From: Sipunculus nudus
Taxonomy: Eukaryota > Annelida > Sipuncula > Golfingiida > Sipunculidae
Reading direction: 5' to 3'
NCBI GenBank assembly: GCA_026874595.1
Contig: CM049306.1
Span: 73,407,642 to 73,471,641 of the forward strand
DNA: 64,000 bases
Shown: piece after piece, positions 42,401-55,700 of the stretch
How positions within the stretch are numbered: the stretch's first letter is position 1
How the letters are laid out: each line of letters starts with the position of its first letter
Notes under the pieces: model-generated
Seen by the model: only the letters and a program-made list of their open reading frames with translations
Database searches by the model: none
Told to the model about the DNA's origin: nothing
Made by a program: the position numbers and the translations under genes

Positions 42401-45400
42401 ACATAGTAGTTTTAATTCAGCTGACCGAAAGTCAACTGAGGTATAGGTATGACGCTTTATCTGTTGTCCCTCCGTCTGTCCGGCCGTCCGTTAACAGGCC
42501 ACAAATTGTAATCGCTGACTCTAGAAACCTGTAACTGAATTTCTCGGGAGGTCAATAAAAAAAACTCCTTGAAAACCGGAAATTAGTTCACTGTTACCTA
42601 TATCCTTCCAGCTATTGGGCTTGTAAGTACCCTCCCAGAATATCAAATTTGATGCAAACCTCCAGTATCTTGATAATTAATGCATGGTTTGCTCTGAAAC
42701 TTGCCATGAATATTGACCATGCCTTGGGTTGACATTTCCCAAAAAGTGTCTGATTTTTACGATAATCTGTCTCTGAGACCGCCAAATGACAGCAATTACG
42801 TCAGTTTCTCAGCTGTGGTTATACCTAGTGTCCTGAAAGCAAGCGTGTTAATTGATAATGACTGGTTCATTCAGTTCCTGAAGACTGGTGGTGCCATCTG
42901 AATTTTTATGCATTTTTTTCTTCATTTTGAGACTGCCAAATTATAATAATACTATCAGATTTGCAGCTTTGGTTTCATCTGGTGTCCTGAAAACCTTCTT
43001 ATCAGGGCCCTGCTTGAATAAGCTATTGCCCTATAGTAATCAACTTGTCTGCCCATCTGTCCTTCTGTTCTTCTTTCTGTAAGTCCGTCAAATTTGTTTC
43101 CTGATCAATCTCGTTTGGATTGACATATTGTTTTTCAAAGTGGACTTTTATTTGGCCAACCAATAAAGTAAGGACCCTTTTAATTTTGGGGTCATTAAGT
43201 CAAAGGTCAAGGTCACCGGAATCACTTCTTTAAAAGATTGTGGATAAATTTCAAGCCAATGTTTTTATCCCAAGTCTTCCATCTTGCCAATAGCAGTAGG
43301 AACTTATGAATTTTGGGGTCACAAGGTCAAAGTAACAGGAGTCATCTGTCAATTTATCTGTTTCAAGATGATAGGTCCAAATTGGACTGAAATATTGGTT
43401 TTAAACTTTACTTATATGTGGCCCACCGCTTAAGTTAGAATGATTGATTTTGTGGTCATGAGATCAACGTCAAGGTCACAGGAGCTCTTAAAAAATGACT
43501 GTGGATGCATTTTACTGCAAACCTTCTATCTTTCACATGTGACTCACTTGCCAATAGGGGAAGATTCTGTTTGATTTTTGGTTCACAAGCTCAAAGTTCA
43601 AGGTCATATGGCCAATCAATTCACAAATTAGTTTACAGATGATAACCCCAGTTTTGGTAGACAGATTGGCTTCAAACTTAATCACAGGAGCTACATCTTA
43701 AAAAAGCTCAAAGAATTTAGACAAATTAAGCTGAGCATCGAGACTTATGGGTCCTTCGTTCTCACTTGCCGACATTACCTGTATTGCTGATATCCGTGTC
43801 CAGAATGCAATCATTAGTGCGAGTGGGGTAAAAATGTATGGTAGCCGACAATAAGGCATCCTTGAGTCTAGTGAATGCTTCTTGACAGGCACCATTCCAG
43901 TTGAAAGGAGTTTGCTGTTTTAAAATAGCATGCAAACGACTCGCTATGGTTGCAAAGTCCTTGAATCCTCTGTTATTGAAACAGAGTCTTAAGAAGCTCT
44001 TTACCTTGGTGATGATTCTAAGGATGGACCAATCTCTAAGCGTGGAATCAGGACTGGTCGCGGTTCCTTTTGCAGAAACAAAATATCAAAGATATTAATC
44101 GACTTTATTCTTGATTAGGTGACAGGGTATCAGCTCAAGTCCAGCTTTGCCGATCCTACAGATGACCTCTTGAAGTCTCTCAAGGTGACTATCGAAGTCA
44201 GGAGTGCAGACAATGACATCTTCTATAAAGGGTAGACAAGTCTGCCACTGTAAGCCTGCCTAACGCATTCAATCAGGCGTTCAAAGGTGGCTGCTGCGTT
44301 GCACTGACCAAATGGCATTGTTTCAACTGATACAGGCCTGTGACTGTGGCTAAGGCTGTCTTCTGTGCTTCTTTAGGTTTCATGCCCACTTGCCAGTACC
44401 CGCTGGCCAGATCGAGTGTAGAAACCCACTTGGCTCTACCCAAGGCGTTTAAGTAATCATCAATCCTGGGATGTTCATAACTATCCTTGAGCGTATCATT
44501 GTTCAATTTCCTGTAGTCCACACAAAAACGTATTGATCCATCTTTCTTTTTGACCAGCACAATAGGGCTGTTCCAAGGACTTTTAGAAGGATGAATGACA
44601 TTCTGCATGAGCATCCGCTGAATTTCCTGGATACACTCCTCCTTCTTAGGTCAAAGAGTGTTGATGCTGTGCTGGATAAGGTCAGTTCTACCCAGATTCT
44701 ACACCAGATTCTACACCTTTGTCCTAAGTAAACACTTGTAATGCCTTGCAGAGCAGATGCAGAGCACCTTGGCGTTGTTCTTCAATCAGTTCTGTTTTCA
44801 GGTGTTCAGGGACCTGCACAAAGGTGTCACTCTTTCCGGGTAAGGAACTCATCCTCAGGTCAATTGAAATAGCGATCAGCTGGGCTGCAGGATGTCCATT
44901 AGTAACCATGTCATTTTCTTAAGTTGAAAAGGTTGGTCGCCGAGGTTAGCGAATCACAATGGAATGTAGTCTTTGTTGGGGTTTACCATCATCTTAACTA
45001 AAAGAACTCCATCATCACGTTGAAATCTTTCATTAGTTTCTATGACAGCTCTTGACGGCAGCATAAAATGGTCTTTTGGGTCTTATATGTATCGTGGTAC
45101 CAGCAATTCCCTAAATGCTGGGTTGGTCATCTTCTCACGTAGGTAAATTGTGAACTCCTCTCTCTCTTCCTTACATATGAAGCATGTAATTTGATTGTGC
45201 CCAAACCTCACACAACCAGTTTGAAAATCAATGCTAAATCCATGCTGTTTTAGAAAGTCATAGCTCATTACTCAATTCGCTTGGACTTATGGCACTACCA
45301 TTGAATGGATAAAGCAGTCATGCAGTCAGTTTGCACCGGATGGTCCACAAGACCAAGTTATTCGACGATTACACTATCACTTTAAATTCTAATTTGGAGT

Positions 45401-48400
45401 TTAGTGTCCTTAAGAGGGAGACGCATATTTGGCATTATAAAGTATTGTTTAGGGTGCACAATACTAATGGTAGACCCAGAATCCACCAGGCAATCAACTT
45501 TTAGTCCACAGATGTGGGTTGTCAAGTAGAGTGACTCACTGGGCGCATGGTAATTCATATTTCAACATGAAAATCTCATCAAACAGAATGGTAATTCCTC
45601 AATTGTTTCTAAGAAGATGGGTCCATGTGCTTATTCAGCTGAGACCTGACCCACAGCCTCAGCTACTGCGAGTTTCCCTTACTATCATGCTATCAACTAG
45701 CGTCTCATCGCGATCATTGGCACAGCTAGATGGTGGACTCCTATCATTTTCTCTTTGGAAGTCTGTCTCTCTTCTCCTTTCATGTCGACCTTTGTTTTGC
45801 CGGCTGTAATATTCTTAAACAAATGTCCAGTGTTTTTGCAAGACGTACATTGTTTTGGAGATAATCTGCGTTTTAACTAATTCCGCTGGCCATAAGGTGA
45901 TGATAGGAGAGTTTCTTGATTGTTTCGTCGGATGGGAAATGCGAGATTCTCATCCAATTTCTCATACAGGGCACGGTTAAACCTTTCAGTAGACTCGCTT
46001 CTCAACAGATGTCCTTTTGCCCCAATGTGTCGTTTTTGATGTTTCAGAAGACTGGAATCGATCCCGATCTGGTAGAACTCTTCGGCTTTTTCCATTTCGA
46101 AAACCCTTAAATTCATGCCCGAGCTAGATTTCTTCATGAAGGTTATCCGATCGTCCCTGCTGGATGGCTCGCTCAAGAACACGATCATTCAAGGCATCGA
46201 CATGGGAATTCTTAGACAGAATATCCTTGAACTCAGTAGTTGCCTCCGGGAATTTTTTCTTCTCTAACTTTCTGATTTCCTGGGCAAGTGAAGACAGACA
46301 TTCGCCTTTGTTGTATTGCCTATATCGCAAGGGAGCACGGTAGACCTTTCGTTGATTAGACGGCGCGAAACGTTCAGTGCTGAGACGAGAGAAGAAGAAT
46401 GAGTGCGCTGGCCTGATTCTAAGTCGCATAGAACACTCCGAGTCTGACCTCATCGGCTCGCTGCTAATTGCAGGGGTCTGGCTGGGTCAGACCATCCATT
46501 AAGTTGTGCAATAAGCTCCAAATTAGCTGTCTTGGTAGCAGGCTCATGACTACGTATTGGATGATTGTATTCTGACAGATCTCTAGCATAGATGATACGT
46601 GCTGATTACCTTGATTTATTCCTCACGGGTGTATCGCCTTCCTTTGCAGGTAGAGTAGAATCAGTCGCCCTAGACACAGGTTGATTAATGTTGAGAATGT
46701 GCAGCTCTTAGAATCTGATGTGGGGACCTGTTAGCTGTACATCAGGACCAAGCCGATCATACTGCCGGTGTATGCGAGTTGTTGAACCAAACTACTGTCG
46801 CTGATATGGCGTGTTCACATGGGATATTCCCGCACTCTGGGTTGCAGGATACACATAGTTACATGTCTGCCAGTGACGTGGATTTGGGTGAATGACGTAG
46901 GTAGAGCCTTTGGTAGAACTTGCACTATTTCACAACTGGGGACAGGCCTTTCATGTGGAGATTCAGTCTGTACTGGTGAAATCAATAGTTGTGTTGAGAA
47001 AACTTTCCTGATGAATTCCTAAAACATTAAAGCTTAAGACAGGAGCTGGTCTATTTTCATGGGATGGTATGGGTAAACTATGTGCTGGCATAAATTGTGA
47101 CAGTGCAGCTTCATGGTATCTGGTAGGTCTAGGCGGTGACATCTGACGTCTTCGGGACCCCCAAATCTAGCACTGGAGTCTGTCTTTGCTCCAAACCTTT
47201 TGAGTCTCGGCAGTGGTGGTAATTGACTACTCCGTGAAGCTATGCATGATAATGATGACTATCCGTAAATCACGTAAGCCTGAAGTTGACGACCAGGTGA
47301 TGCCGTAGAAGGCAGTACAGTGAGCGCAGTGTCCATGGACTTAGGCGGCGCCGATTCAGAAGCTGCCTGGTAAGTATGATGATACTTGGAAAATTTTCAC
47401 CACAAGCGGCATAGTCGCTTTATGACGAACTTGTCTCCATTTCGTGTTGCTGCAGATGTACAATGGATCGTTGCATTAAACCTGTGCTGAGCGGCGACAT
47501 TTTGACTCTGGTACATAATTTTGACCCGTTGAGCAAGATCATGAAGTTCAATCTCTACTTTTTGTTTGTACTGGTTATAAATTTCTTGCATTTGGCATGA
47601 TTGCTGATCTATTGAAGCTTGAATAATTTGATGTACCCTTATCATACCGCGAGTCGGTGATCGAAGCGAATGAACAGGTTGATTTGCAAACAGGGGACCA
47701 GTTATATCACAGATATGATCAGTGCCTTGCACATTTTAAGGAAGCTAATGGTATGCACTTCTCAGTTGCTGTGTTTTAGGCTGATGTCAGCTGCTGGCTA
47801 TGATATATCTTGATCACTATCAGCGTTAAACTGGGTAAACCTGGTACAGATATTCTTGCTTGTATGTTTTATAATTTTATGTTGTTTGTGAACCCCATTA
47901 AACTTCATATAATAATATTCTGCACATGCAGCAGTGACACCTGGTGTCAAATATTAAACCCAGAAAAAAATATTAAGCACTGTTTAGCAAGAGTTGAAAA
48001 ACATGATGCAGCATACACTTAAGAAGTATAAAATATTGACTACTGTTAGAAAATGTTCTCCTCAGAAACGTAATAGGATCGAAGCGCTGCCACTAATTGT
48101 AACGTAGCTGTGACCTGAAAGGTAGAAGTCGTACCGAAGTCAAAGTTCATGCTAATCATCACAACTTGCTCACATGACATACTATTGGAAGGAAATTAAT
48201 AAAAGATTCAGGTAAAACTTATGACTGTTTATTAGAATAGCAATTTATAATAACAATTACAATAGCAATAACATGAAATAAAGGATCGTTCAACAATTAA
48301 GTATTTAAATACAAACTGAATAAATCGTCTAAACCGCTATGGACGACTCCAAGTATTAGTGTTAAATGAACTAAGCTAAATAGAATCACTACAGAACGTT

Positions 48401-49770
48401 AACACAATATTAGCTGACTAGTCATACGATCCCTCTGCGCTTTTAGTGAGAAGGTCAGACGCTGATCACTGTGTCTCACGGCGATGTATGAGTTGGATCG
48501 AGCTGTCTGGGCGATGTTCCCACGTTGAGCTGTCGAGACGATCTTACACAGACATTGCCTATAACGCTTCCCTTTTATAGTTTTTATGACGGAAGCCCGT
48601 CTGACGGGCGGAAGGTCGTCAAATCGGCGGATATCCGTCTGAGGGGCGGAAGCACGTATAACAGGTTCCGTCGGATACTAAACAGGCAATGTTTCACTTG
48701 ATTCTATCCACCTTACAATATTGATAATAGATTGGTGATATTTTATTATGTTGTTAAATGATCTTTTGCTTTAGAGAAAATGAGTGACAAGGAGATACAC
48801 GACAGGGATGTCAGCATGCTTGAAGAGTGTGATGGTAAGTGCAAAGTTTGGGTAAATTGAATAAATAACTTCCATAAAGTACCGGTGTATGCTGATAGCG
48901 TGTTAATCTTTAATCAGTATGAATTAAGGATCCCATAAAAAGTTATTGAATCATATTGAAATCTTATTACAACAAAACGAAGGGTTGCCATTTATATTGT
49001 TTATTTCTAAAACAGACAATGGAAATATTTTAATACCTCAACTAGCACATAGTTATACATGTTTCTTTTTGTAATATACACAACACAGCCTGAATTGAGT
49101 AGCATCCTTTCAGTCACATTTATAATAGTGTAAGAATAAACTACCAGTATTAAGCAGTGAGACAGAAAAGAAGAAAATTATTTTCATCATATATACTCTG
49201 TGTATTACAGCTGTGGTTGCAGAGGTAACGATACCATCGCATGGTGTGGGGTATGAACTTGGTAGAGCGGTTGCCATGGCGAAACCTATCCTATGTATCT
49301 ATAGACCATCCCCTGATAAAAGTAAGTCATGCGCATTCAAAACCTGAGCTATATTGTTTCTACCGTGATTTTTATTCTGAAGTCACAATGTATCATCACA
49401 ATAATGTATTAGGAGGTATTATGCGTGAGGCCAGTGAATGGAGTTACTTAAAGATTAAAAGTTGCTCCTTCATAACCCAAGGCTTTATTATCACACGGTT
49501 AAACTTTGCTGCAGACATATAAACACGATTTTGATTTAAAGTAATGTGATATTCGTTTCTCTGTATAACTTGTTGTCAGCATTTGATTTGATATTAAGGG
49601 CAATGCTGGTTACGTTAAAGTCTGGTCACTTCATACAACTTTTTGCAGGGTTATCAGCAATGATAGGTGGTGCCCAGAATGGCACGAAATTCATCGTGAA
49701 GGAGTACGAGGAGGGTCAAGTCGATGAAATACTGAAAGAGTTCCTTGGAAATATCAAGATACTGAACTAA
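39420..49770 (+). CDS. DNPH1: DNPH1 copy B: 2'-deoxynucleoside 5'-phosphate N-hydrolase, chimeric copy
   Basis: Exons are 39420-39567 (a second in-frame ATG at 39423 aligns with the start of copy A), 48775-48834, 49211-49321 and 49649-49770, all phase 1 with GT-AG boundaries. Exons 2-4 are identical to copy A at every base I compared. In exon 1 the product differs at residues 14 (Gln in A, Glu in B) and 18 (Thr in A, Pro in B), counting from the shared Met. The upstream half of exon 1 follows copy C (Glu14, Pro18), the downstream half copy A. Active-site residues Tyr5, Ser9, Asp60, Ser78 and Glu84 are kept. Intron 1 holds the unit-2 Gypsy element. It is probably functional, unless the copy is an assembly artefact. 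Confidence 0.88.
41484..42010 (-). pseudogene. Integrase of Gypsy element 2, unit 2, longer open frame
   Basis: Minus-strand frame 41484-41912 keeps the end of the zinc-binding domain (ECKPCHVREK) and the DDE core in one frame: Asp in MDLIGP, Asp in VHPDQGSHFVS and Glu in QSDGLVED. It lacks the one-base indel that breaks the unit-1 copy near 16784 and keeps the Gly after the second catalytic Asp. It still ends early, and the rest of pol is broken. Confidence 0.8.
44273..44909 (-). pseudogene. Reverse transcriptase of Gypsy element 2, unit 2
   Basis: The frames 44273-44614 (SPWNSPIVLVKKKDG, DYRKLN, LDLASGYWQ) and 44724-44909 (pre-RT linker) duplicate 19205-19841. The RT frame breaks at the same place, so the disabling change predates the duplication. 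Confidence 0.85.
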
Positions 49771-52700
49771 ATTTGAACAGTACTCTCACAATTCCTAAAC
49801 ACATCAACACTCAGGACAATTTCCCATTTTGGGCTTCAGGATATAAGATACAAACTTTATTAAACGTGTAAATCACTGTTTAGTGTACCATAAATTATAA
49901 AACAACTATATTTTAGATAAAGGTTTTGTGTTGAATACCCTGTTATGTTAGATATATTCAGCATATGGACACTCCCATGCTTACAGTTCTGGTGCATATT
50001 GTATACATATTGTGTGAGGACTATTTACACACTATTAAATATCTCAACCCTGCTTTGCACTAAGTGAACTGTCGCCTCCACATTGTTGACCATTTTTGGT
50101 ATGAGGAAAAGTAAACATTTTTAATAAAAATTGTCTAATGACACATTGTTTTCATTGTTTCCAGGTAAAACTCGTTACAGTTTATGACAATTTATTAAAC
50201 ATATAAAGCTTGTAAGAACTGTCACCATCTTACCTTGGAATAACCCTGAAAGATGCTTTTTCTATTTGCCATTGTTTGTTGAAGTTCGAAAGCCTGTCTT
50301 CAGTATAAGTCGATCTTGCACGGTTTTGGCTGAGACACTTTATAGGAGGTAATAAACAAATATTTTGTCAGTATGTATATAACAAATTTTGGCAAAAAAA
50401 AAAAAAAAGCACTATATCAGATTTGGCAGGAGGCAAAGATTTTGTCAGTATTTAAAAACATATTAGGCATAATGCCAACACTATTTCAGTTTTGGCAACA
50501 GGCCGAGATTATGTCTGTATTTATGAATAGCTTTGGTACAATACAAGGATAAGACGAGGAACTTGACAAGGATAAGACGAAGAATTACAAATGATTCCAA
50601 TTTAACTGCTGCTGTAAAACTCCTCTAAGTTTTTGCATTTTCTCACTCAATGTATTTTCTATAATGTTTGCTTGTCCATACTTCCGTGATAGCTTCCATA
50701 TTAAAATTTAATAATTTTAGACACTTTATGTGACCTAAATAAAGATTCTTCTATCATGAACAAAATATGCTATCACGGCGTACATATATATGTTACGTAT
50801 ATCACACATACTTACTATGTGATTGAAACAGTTGCTACTCATCTCAAGTACGTGCAAGCTGAAAGCCTCATTAACTCTGTGTATCATTAATTCTCATCAT
50901 ACGGGAGCTAAATCATTCATAATTATCATATACCGGTACATAACGTCATATCACAGTAACAATATATATCAAATATACCAATGGTGCACTCTTTTTCTTT
51001 TATTTTCGGTGTAAGTAGCCATGTCGTATTGCTATTAATGAACAGACAAAAAAAAACGAATATGTTATGTTTACCCCATCCCTCTTGACTTAGATCACAA
51101 TTTCCTCAATTCAGTCATAAAAGGGGGAAAGGTGGAGCCCCGACTTAACTGCTCGGCGTCCCAATACGAAAATAATAATTTCTAACTTAGTATAAAACTT
51201 TTTGCTTCACAGCGATAATCTACTTATTACAGGTCTTGCCCTTTTAAAAACACAAAAATTACTATGATTACTTCAGGAGCGTGCAAAGTAAAACCTTTTT
51301 CTATGGACGAGGTTGGTTTAATTAGAATATGGTTTAGTTTCTCCAAACTTGGACAAATACAATTCTATAAACAGATGAGATTGACAACGTATATGTATAA
51401 AAATTCAAATTTTTTAGATCTGCGATCTTCTGCAGCTTCCATAATTCTTTCAGACGGTGCATACACGGTGTATACATGCGGGAGGGCTATATAGTCGTTC
51501 AGATTACCGAGAAAAAAAAACAAATAATGGAAGGTTGGAACGGATGATTAGGCCTAGCGAATCTGTTAATTCTGTCAGTTTAAAAAATTGAGAATTTTGG
51601 AGCTTTATATTGCAATTATGAGACTTATGGGTCGAAAATAAACCTATCATAAAATAAAGAGAGGAGGATGCAAGCGGATAAAAGACTGGCAGCTTTTAAA
51701 ACAATCATCTTTGTGCTTAAACTGGTAGTTTATTAGTAACGGCACCAGGTGTCTGTTGGAGAGACTAAGATTGAGCGTCTTCAACATAACATGACCTTAA
51801 ATTCATTCTGGGGAACTATAGCAACTAAAATTTTTTACCAGAGCTCATAGAAGGGACCAGCCTGTTATCCGCTAAAAGCTGAAAATAAAAACTTAAATTT
51901 GAAACCGTGCATATAAGTAGTCTGGAAATAGTGGTCTCTCAACAATCCCATTAGGTATTAAAAAAACAACAACAACAAAAAAAACAAGCAAATTCGTGGA
52001 ATTAATGTCCGCCGCTCTAGGATCTTGTTGTCTTTCATGCTTGATAAGCAACCAAAATTATGACATGTGGAGGAAATCTTGAGGGCACATGAAAAATTAA
52101 AACAGATCCACTGTTGACATGTTGATACATCTGCAGGCGAACATAAAAACTAAAACACATTGAGAAATAGAAATAAAATCTACTATGACATGTGGAGACA
52201 TCTGCAGGTACCATAAAAACTGAAACAAATTGAGAAATTGGACCAAAATTAGATAATTTTATTTTGTGCTGGACAGAATTATTTTTCAGACAGACACTCT
52301 AAAATTTAGGAAAGTTATTGCACGGAAACGACAAAACCTGACGGACGGACAGACAGACAGACAGATAGACGGATAGACAGACAGACATACAGACGGACAA
52401 ACTCATATCAATGTTCCCCGCATCCGCGGCGCGGGGGACAAAAAAAAACTATATAGACACACACAAAACACTATATAGACATAATACTGGCCATAGTGGC
52501 TAAAGATGTTAATATTATTGGGTAATTCTTTGATTTACGGCCATCTTTCAGGAGTATGTATATATCCGTAAAATGAAAATCAAACAGTTTGCTGTCGTGC
52601 AGTAACAATTAAAATACCATTACATTGCACAATTTGTCATTTTTCATTACCGGCCATCTGGCCACAAGATCACAAAGAGAGGCTCGAAACTCCACCTAGA

Positions 52701-55700
52701 AAGGGCCCTATGCACGCGGGTTGCCGGGCCGATGTGTTGTCAGTCAGCACAAAATGTAACAATCTTGACTCTGGGCGGTCCTCATTGTGTTGCTATCCGT
52801 TTTGCTTGCAAAAGGATATGCATACATGGCTGGGATAAAATGACATTATAGGTCAATGAAGCGGGAACAAAGTACAAACGTAATATGACGCATTATTTAA
52901 CAAGAGTAAAATCTATCACGAACTATTTGAGGTAACGGCAGTCAGGCGAACAGAGAGACAAACAGATATGTACACAATTTTTAAAAAAAACTTCAGTCAA
53001 AAGGTTCGATAGACTGAGTAAATAAATGTAAATTGAAGTAAATTTTATAAAGAAACTTCACGTTTATTCATTGTTTGCCTCTAAAATGTTACTTGCATAT
53101 AGATCAGAGTTAATTAGCGAACCTGTGAGCTTATACGATAATGTGGCGTCTTCCGTACATTAACCCACACTATCTCAAAAACCGGCAGGTGCTAGCATCA
53201 CTAAATGTTATGCAAAAATCAGTCATCTAAAAAAACTATCAGATTCTGATCATTTTTTCGCTATGCGCATTTACTAAGATTTTATAGGGGAAAGCTAAAA
53301 AAGCTTTAAAAATCTTCTTTTCCGAAACTGTCCAGCCAAACTGTCATATATTTCACAGAAATTATCCCAGGAACAATCCCTCTCAAGTTTACAAGTTTAA
53401 ATGGTTTGGGTTTATTTAATTTGAACTTAGTCATTTGGCCAAGTAACCTACTAACATAACAAACTCAAAAACGACAGAAGCTAGGTTCACCAAGTTTTGT
53501 TCAAATGTTAAAATTGGGGTTTTTGTGGCGCCACCTACATCGACCGGTTTTTATGTAATTTTCACCTCTTTCAGCTTTAAAATGTTTTATGATGAAACTG
53601 TGTCAGGCCGAACGGTTTAATTTTTCACAAGAAGATTCCTAGGGTAGGGTTCACTCAATCATATAAGAAAAAATTTGGTTAATTGATTTTTGGTAGAGTC
53701 ATAGAAAACTTAAGTTGGTCTTGTGGCTATTAGCAAGCCTATTTCAAACTGAGGGCTGCAATAGTCTCCTTCTGCAATACGGTTGTTTCAACTTCTGTAA
53801 CCTTGAACAAAAATGATTCTTAGGCAGCCTTTGTTCAAGTTTACAGTAAGTTTACAGTAAACAAAGCTAGTAGCTTGACTGCATTAACAAACTGAGCTCT
53901 TTTGGTATATAAGCAGAACTGTAGAGTCAAAATAAAAAATTGGTGTCCATTTCCAGATTATGTGTAAGATTAATCCAAGAATAAAAAAAATATCTGTAAT
54001 CTGATTTTACTATCAATGGGCATGGTATAATTCTAAACGTTTTGATTAAAAAAATTATGAATATGCAGCTTAAAAGGCATTTAGAGCCAAAGTCTTTCAG
54101 TATGTATAAATAGATTTGGTAACAGGCCAACTTTTTGTCTGCATCCATAAATAGCTTAGCAGACTGCCAACTATTTCAGATTTGGCAAAAGAACACATTT
54201 CAGTATGTCTCTATTTATAGCTTTGGCAGACTGCCAACTGTATCAGATTTGGCAGCAGGTCAAGAGTTCATTCACTGCAGCCAGGTACAGGTGAAGAATT
54301 CACTCAATGCAGTAGCTGCAACTGGCAACTTGCTTCTCTAGACTTGGGGCAACTGCCTGCCTCAGCTGAGCTTGGTCTGCCCAGTGCATCTGACTCAAGA
54401 GAAGTTAAATGTGTCGGCCTGAAATTTTGGCTTGTCCATGCATCTTTGATGGGTTTTTCAAACACAAGAAAAGTGTCGCCACCTACGAAATTTTTTGCAA
54501 GGTGATCATTTCTCTGGAGGAATTTGATGTTTCAAAATGAAATTGTATATATCTAAACATATCGAATAGCTTCATCGTATACAGGACTGGTGGCGCCACC
54601 TACAATAATATTTGTACAGCGTATTTCCCTGCTTAATCTCGGGAGTGATTTGATATATCAGCCTGACATTGGGCACATTTATACTTCTCGGATAGCTTCG
54701 TCGTATACAAGACTGGTGGCGCCACCTTCAATAATTTCTGCAAAGTGTATGTCCCTGCTTATTTCTCAGGAGTGATTTGACATCCCCAGGGCAGGATGAC
54801 TATATTACACTTAGTTATGACAGAAATCAGCTCGGATGAGAAAATATCCGTCTTAAACTAGAAAGCTTTATGAGTGGATACTTTTGGGTCAACATTAAAA
54901 AAGTGTAGGTTGATATACAGGTTTTATAAAAAGAAATATATATGGTACACATGGAATATGCTAGCTGTTTTTCTACATTCTTCAACTTGGATCATGCAAT
55001 AAAAAATGTAATTTCTTATTTGCAGTGGTACAGAGTACTTGTACCTTTTTAGACAATAGTATGAACAGATAAACTGTTCAATTAATAATGACATGTAGGC
55101 GAGTGAATCAGGGGCACGCAATGTAATAAGCACTTAAAAACCGAGGCCGGGGGTTTGGTATACATGGATGCATAATGCATAGGGTCAATAGTGTCAGTAA
55201 ATACAGTAATTATTGTAAATAGTGTATTTTAGGGTATTCTGAGCAACTTTTTGTTGCATAAATTACAAGTCGACTGCAACAATTTCCTTTTGGTTGGGAG
55301 CAGACCCCCGCCATCCTCTGGATCCGCGCTTGTAAAGCCTCAGTAATTGCCTACATTTAAATCGGGTATTTTCAAGGTGTATGTTGTTAAATCGAGGGAA
55401 AGAAACCTGTCTTTGTCGGTTCCATTAATTGACCGCCTAATTCCAATTCTAGTTACAGCAATGAATTACTTAATTTACTTGCTCGAGCCCCTAATTCATG
55501 CATGAAATGTTATGCATCATGTAAGGTTTTACGAAGCGCGTCTCATGCTTGGCAATCGCGAAGCGAAGCCGAGCGAATGAAATGATTGACACACGCCGAG
55601 GAAATCTTTATATGATGCATTATATTCCACTGGGCTATAACTGATTTGTCCCACATGCCCGGGCTCAGGGTGGAAGGTCTTTTCTGTCAGCCGTTTTGTT

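Larger units (their letters stand above)
40222..48717 (-). mobile_element. Gypsy element 2 in DNPH1-B intron 1 (duplicate of 15150-23647)
   Basis: The structure matches the unit-1 copy. The inverted LTR-end piece starts TGTAACGTGG at 40222, the minus-strand LTR spans 48717 down to 48098, and the internal Helitron-like insertion lies at about 42411-43758. Gag is at about 45815-47732, protease 45083-45558, RT 43770-44909, RNase H remainder 41957-42410 and tail 40670-41235. It was copied as part of unit 2, not by transposition. Confidence 0.9.
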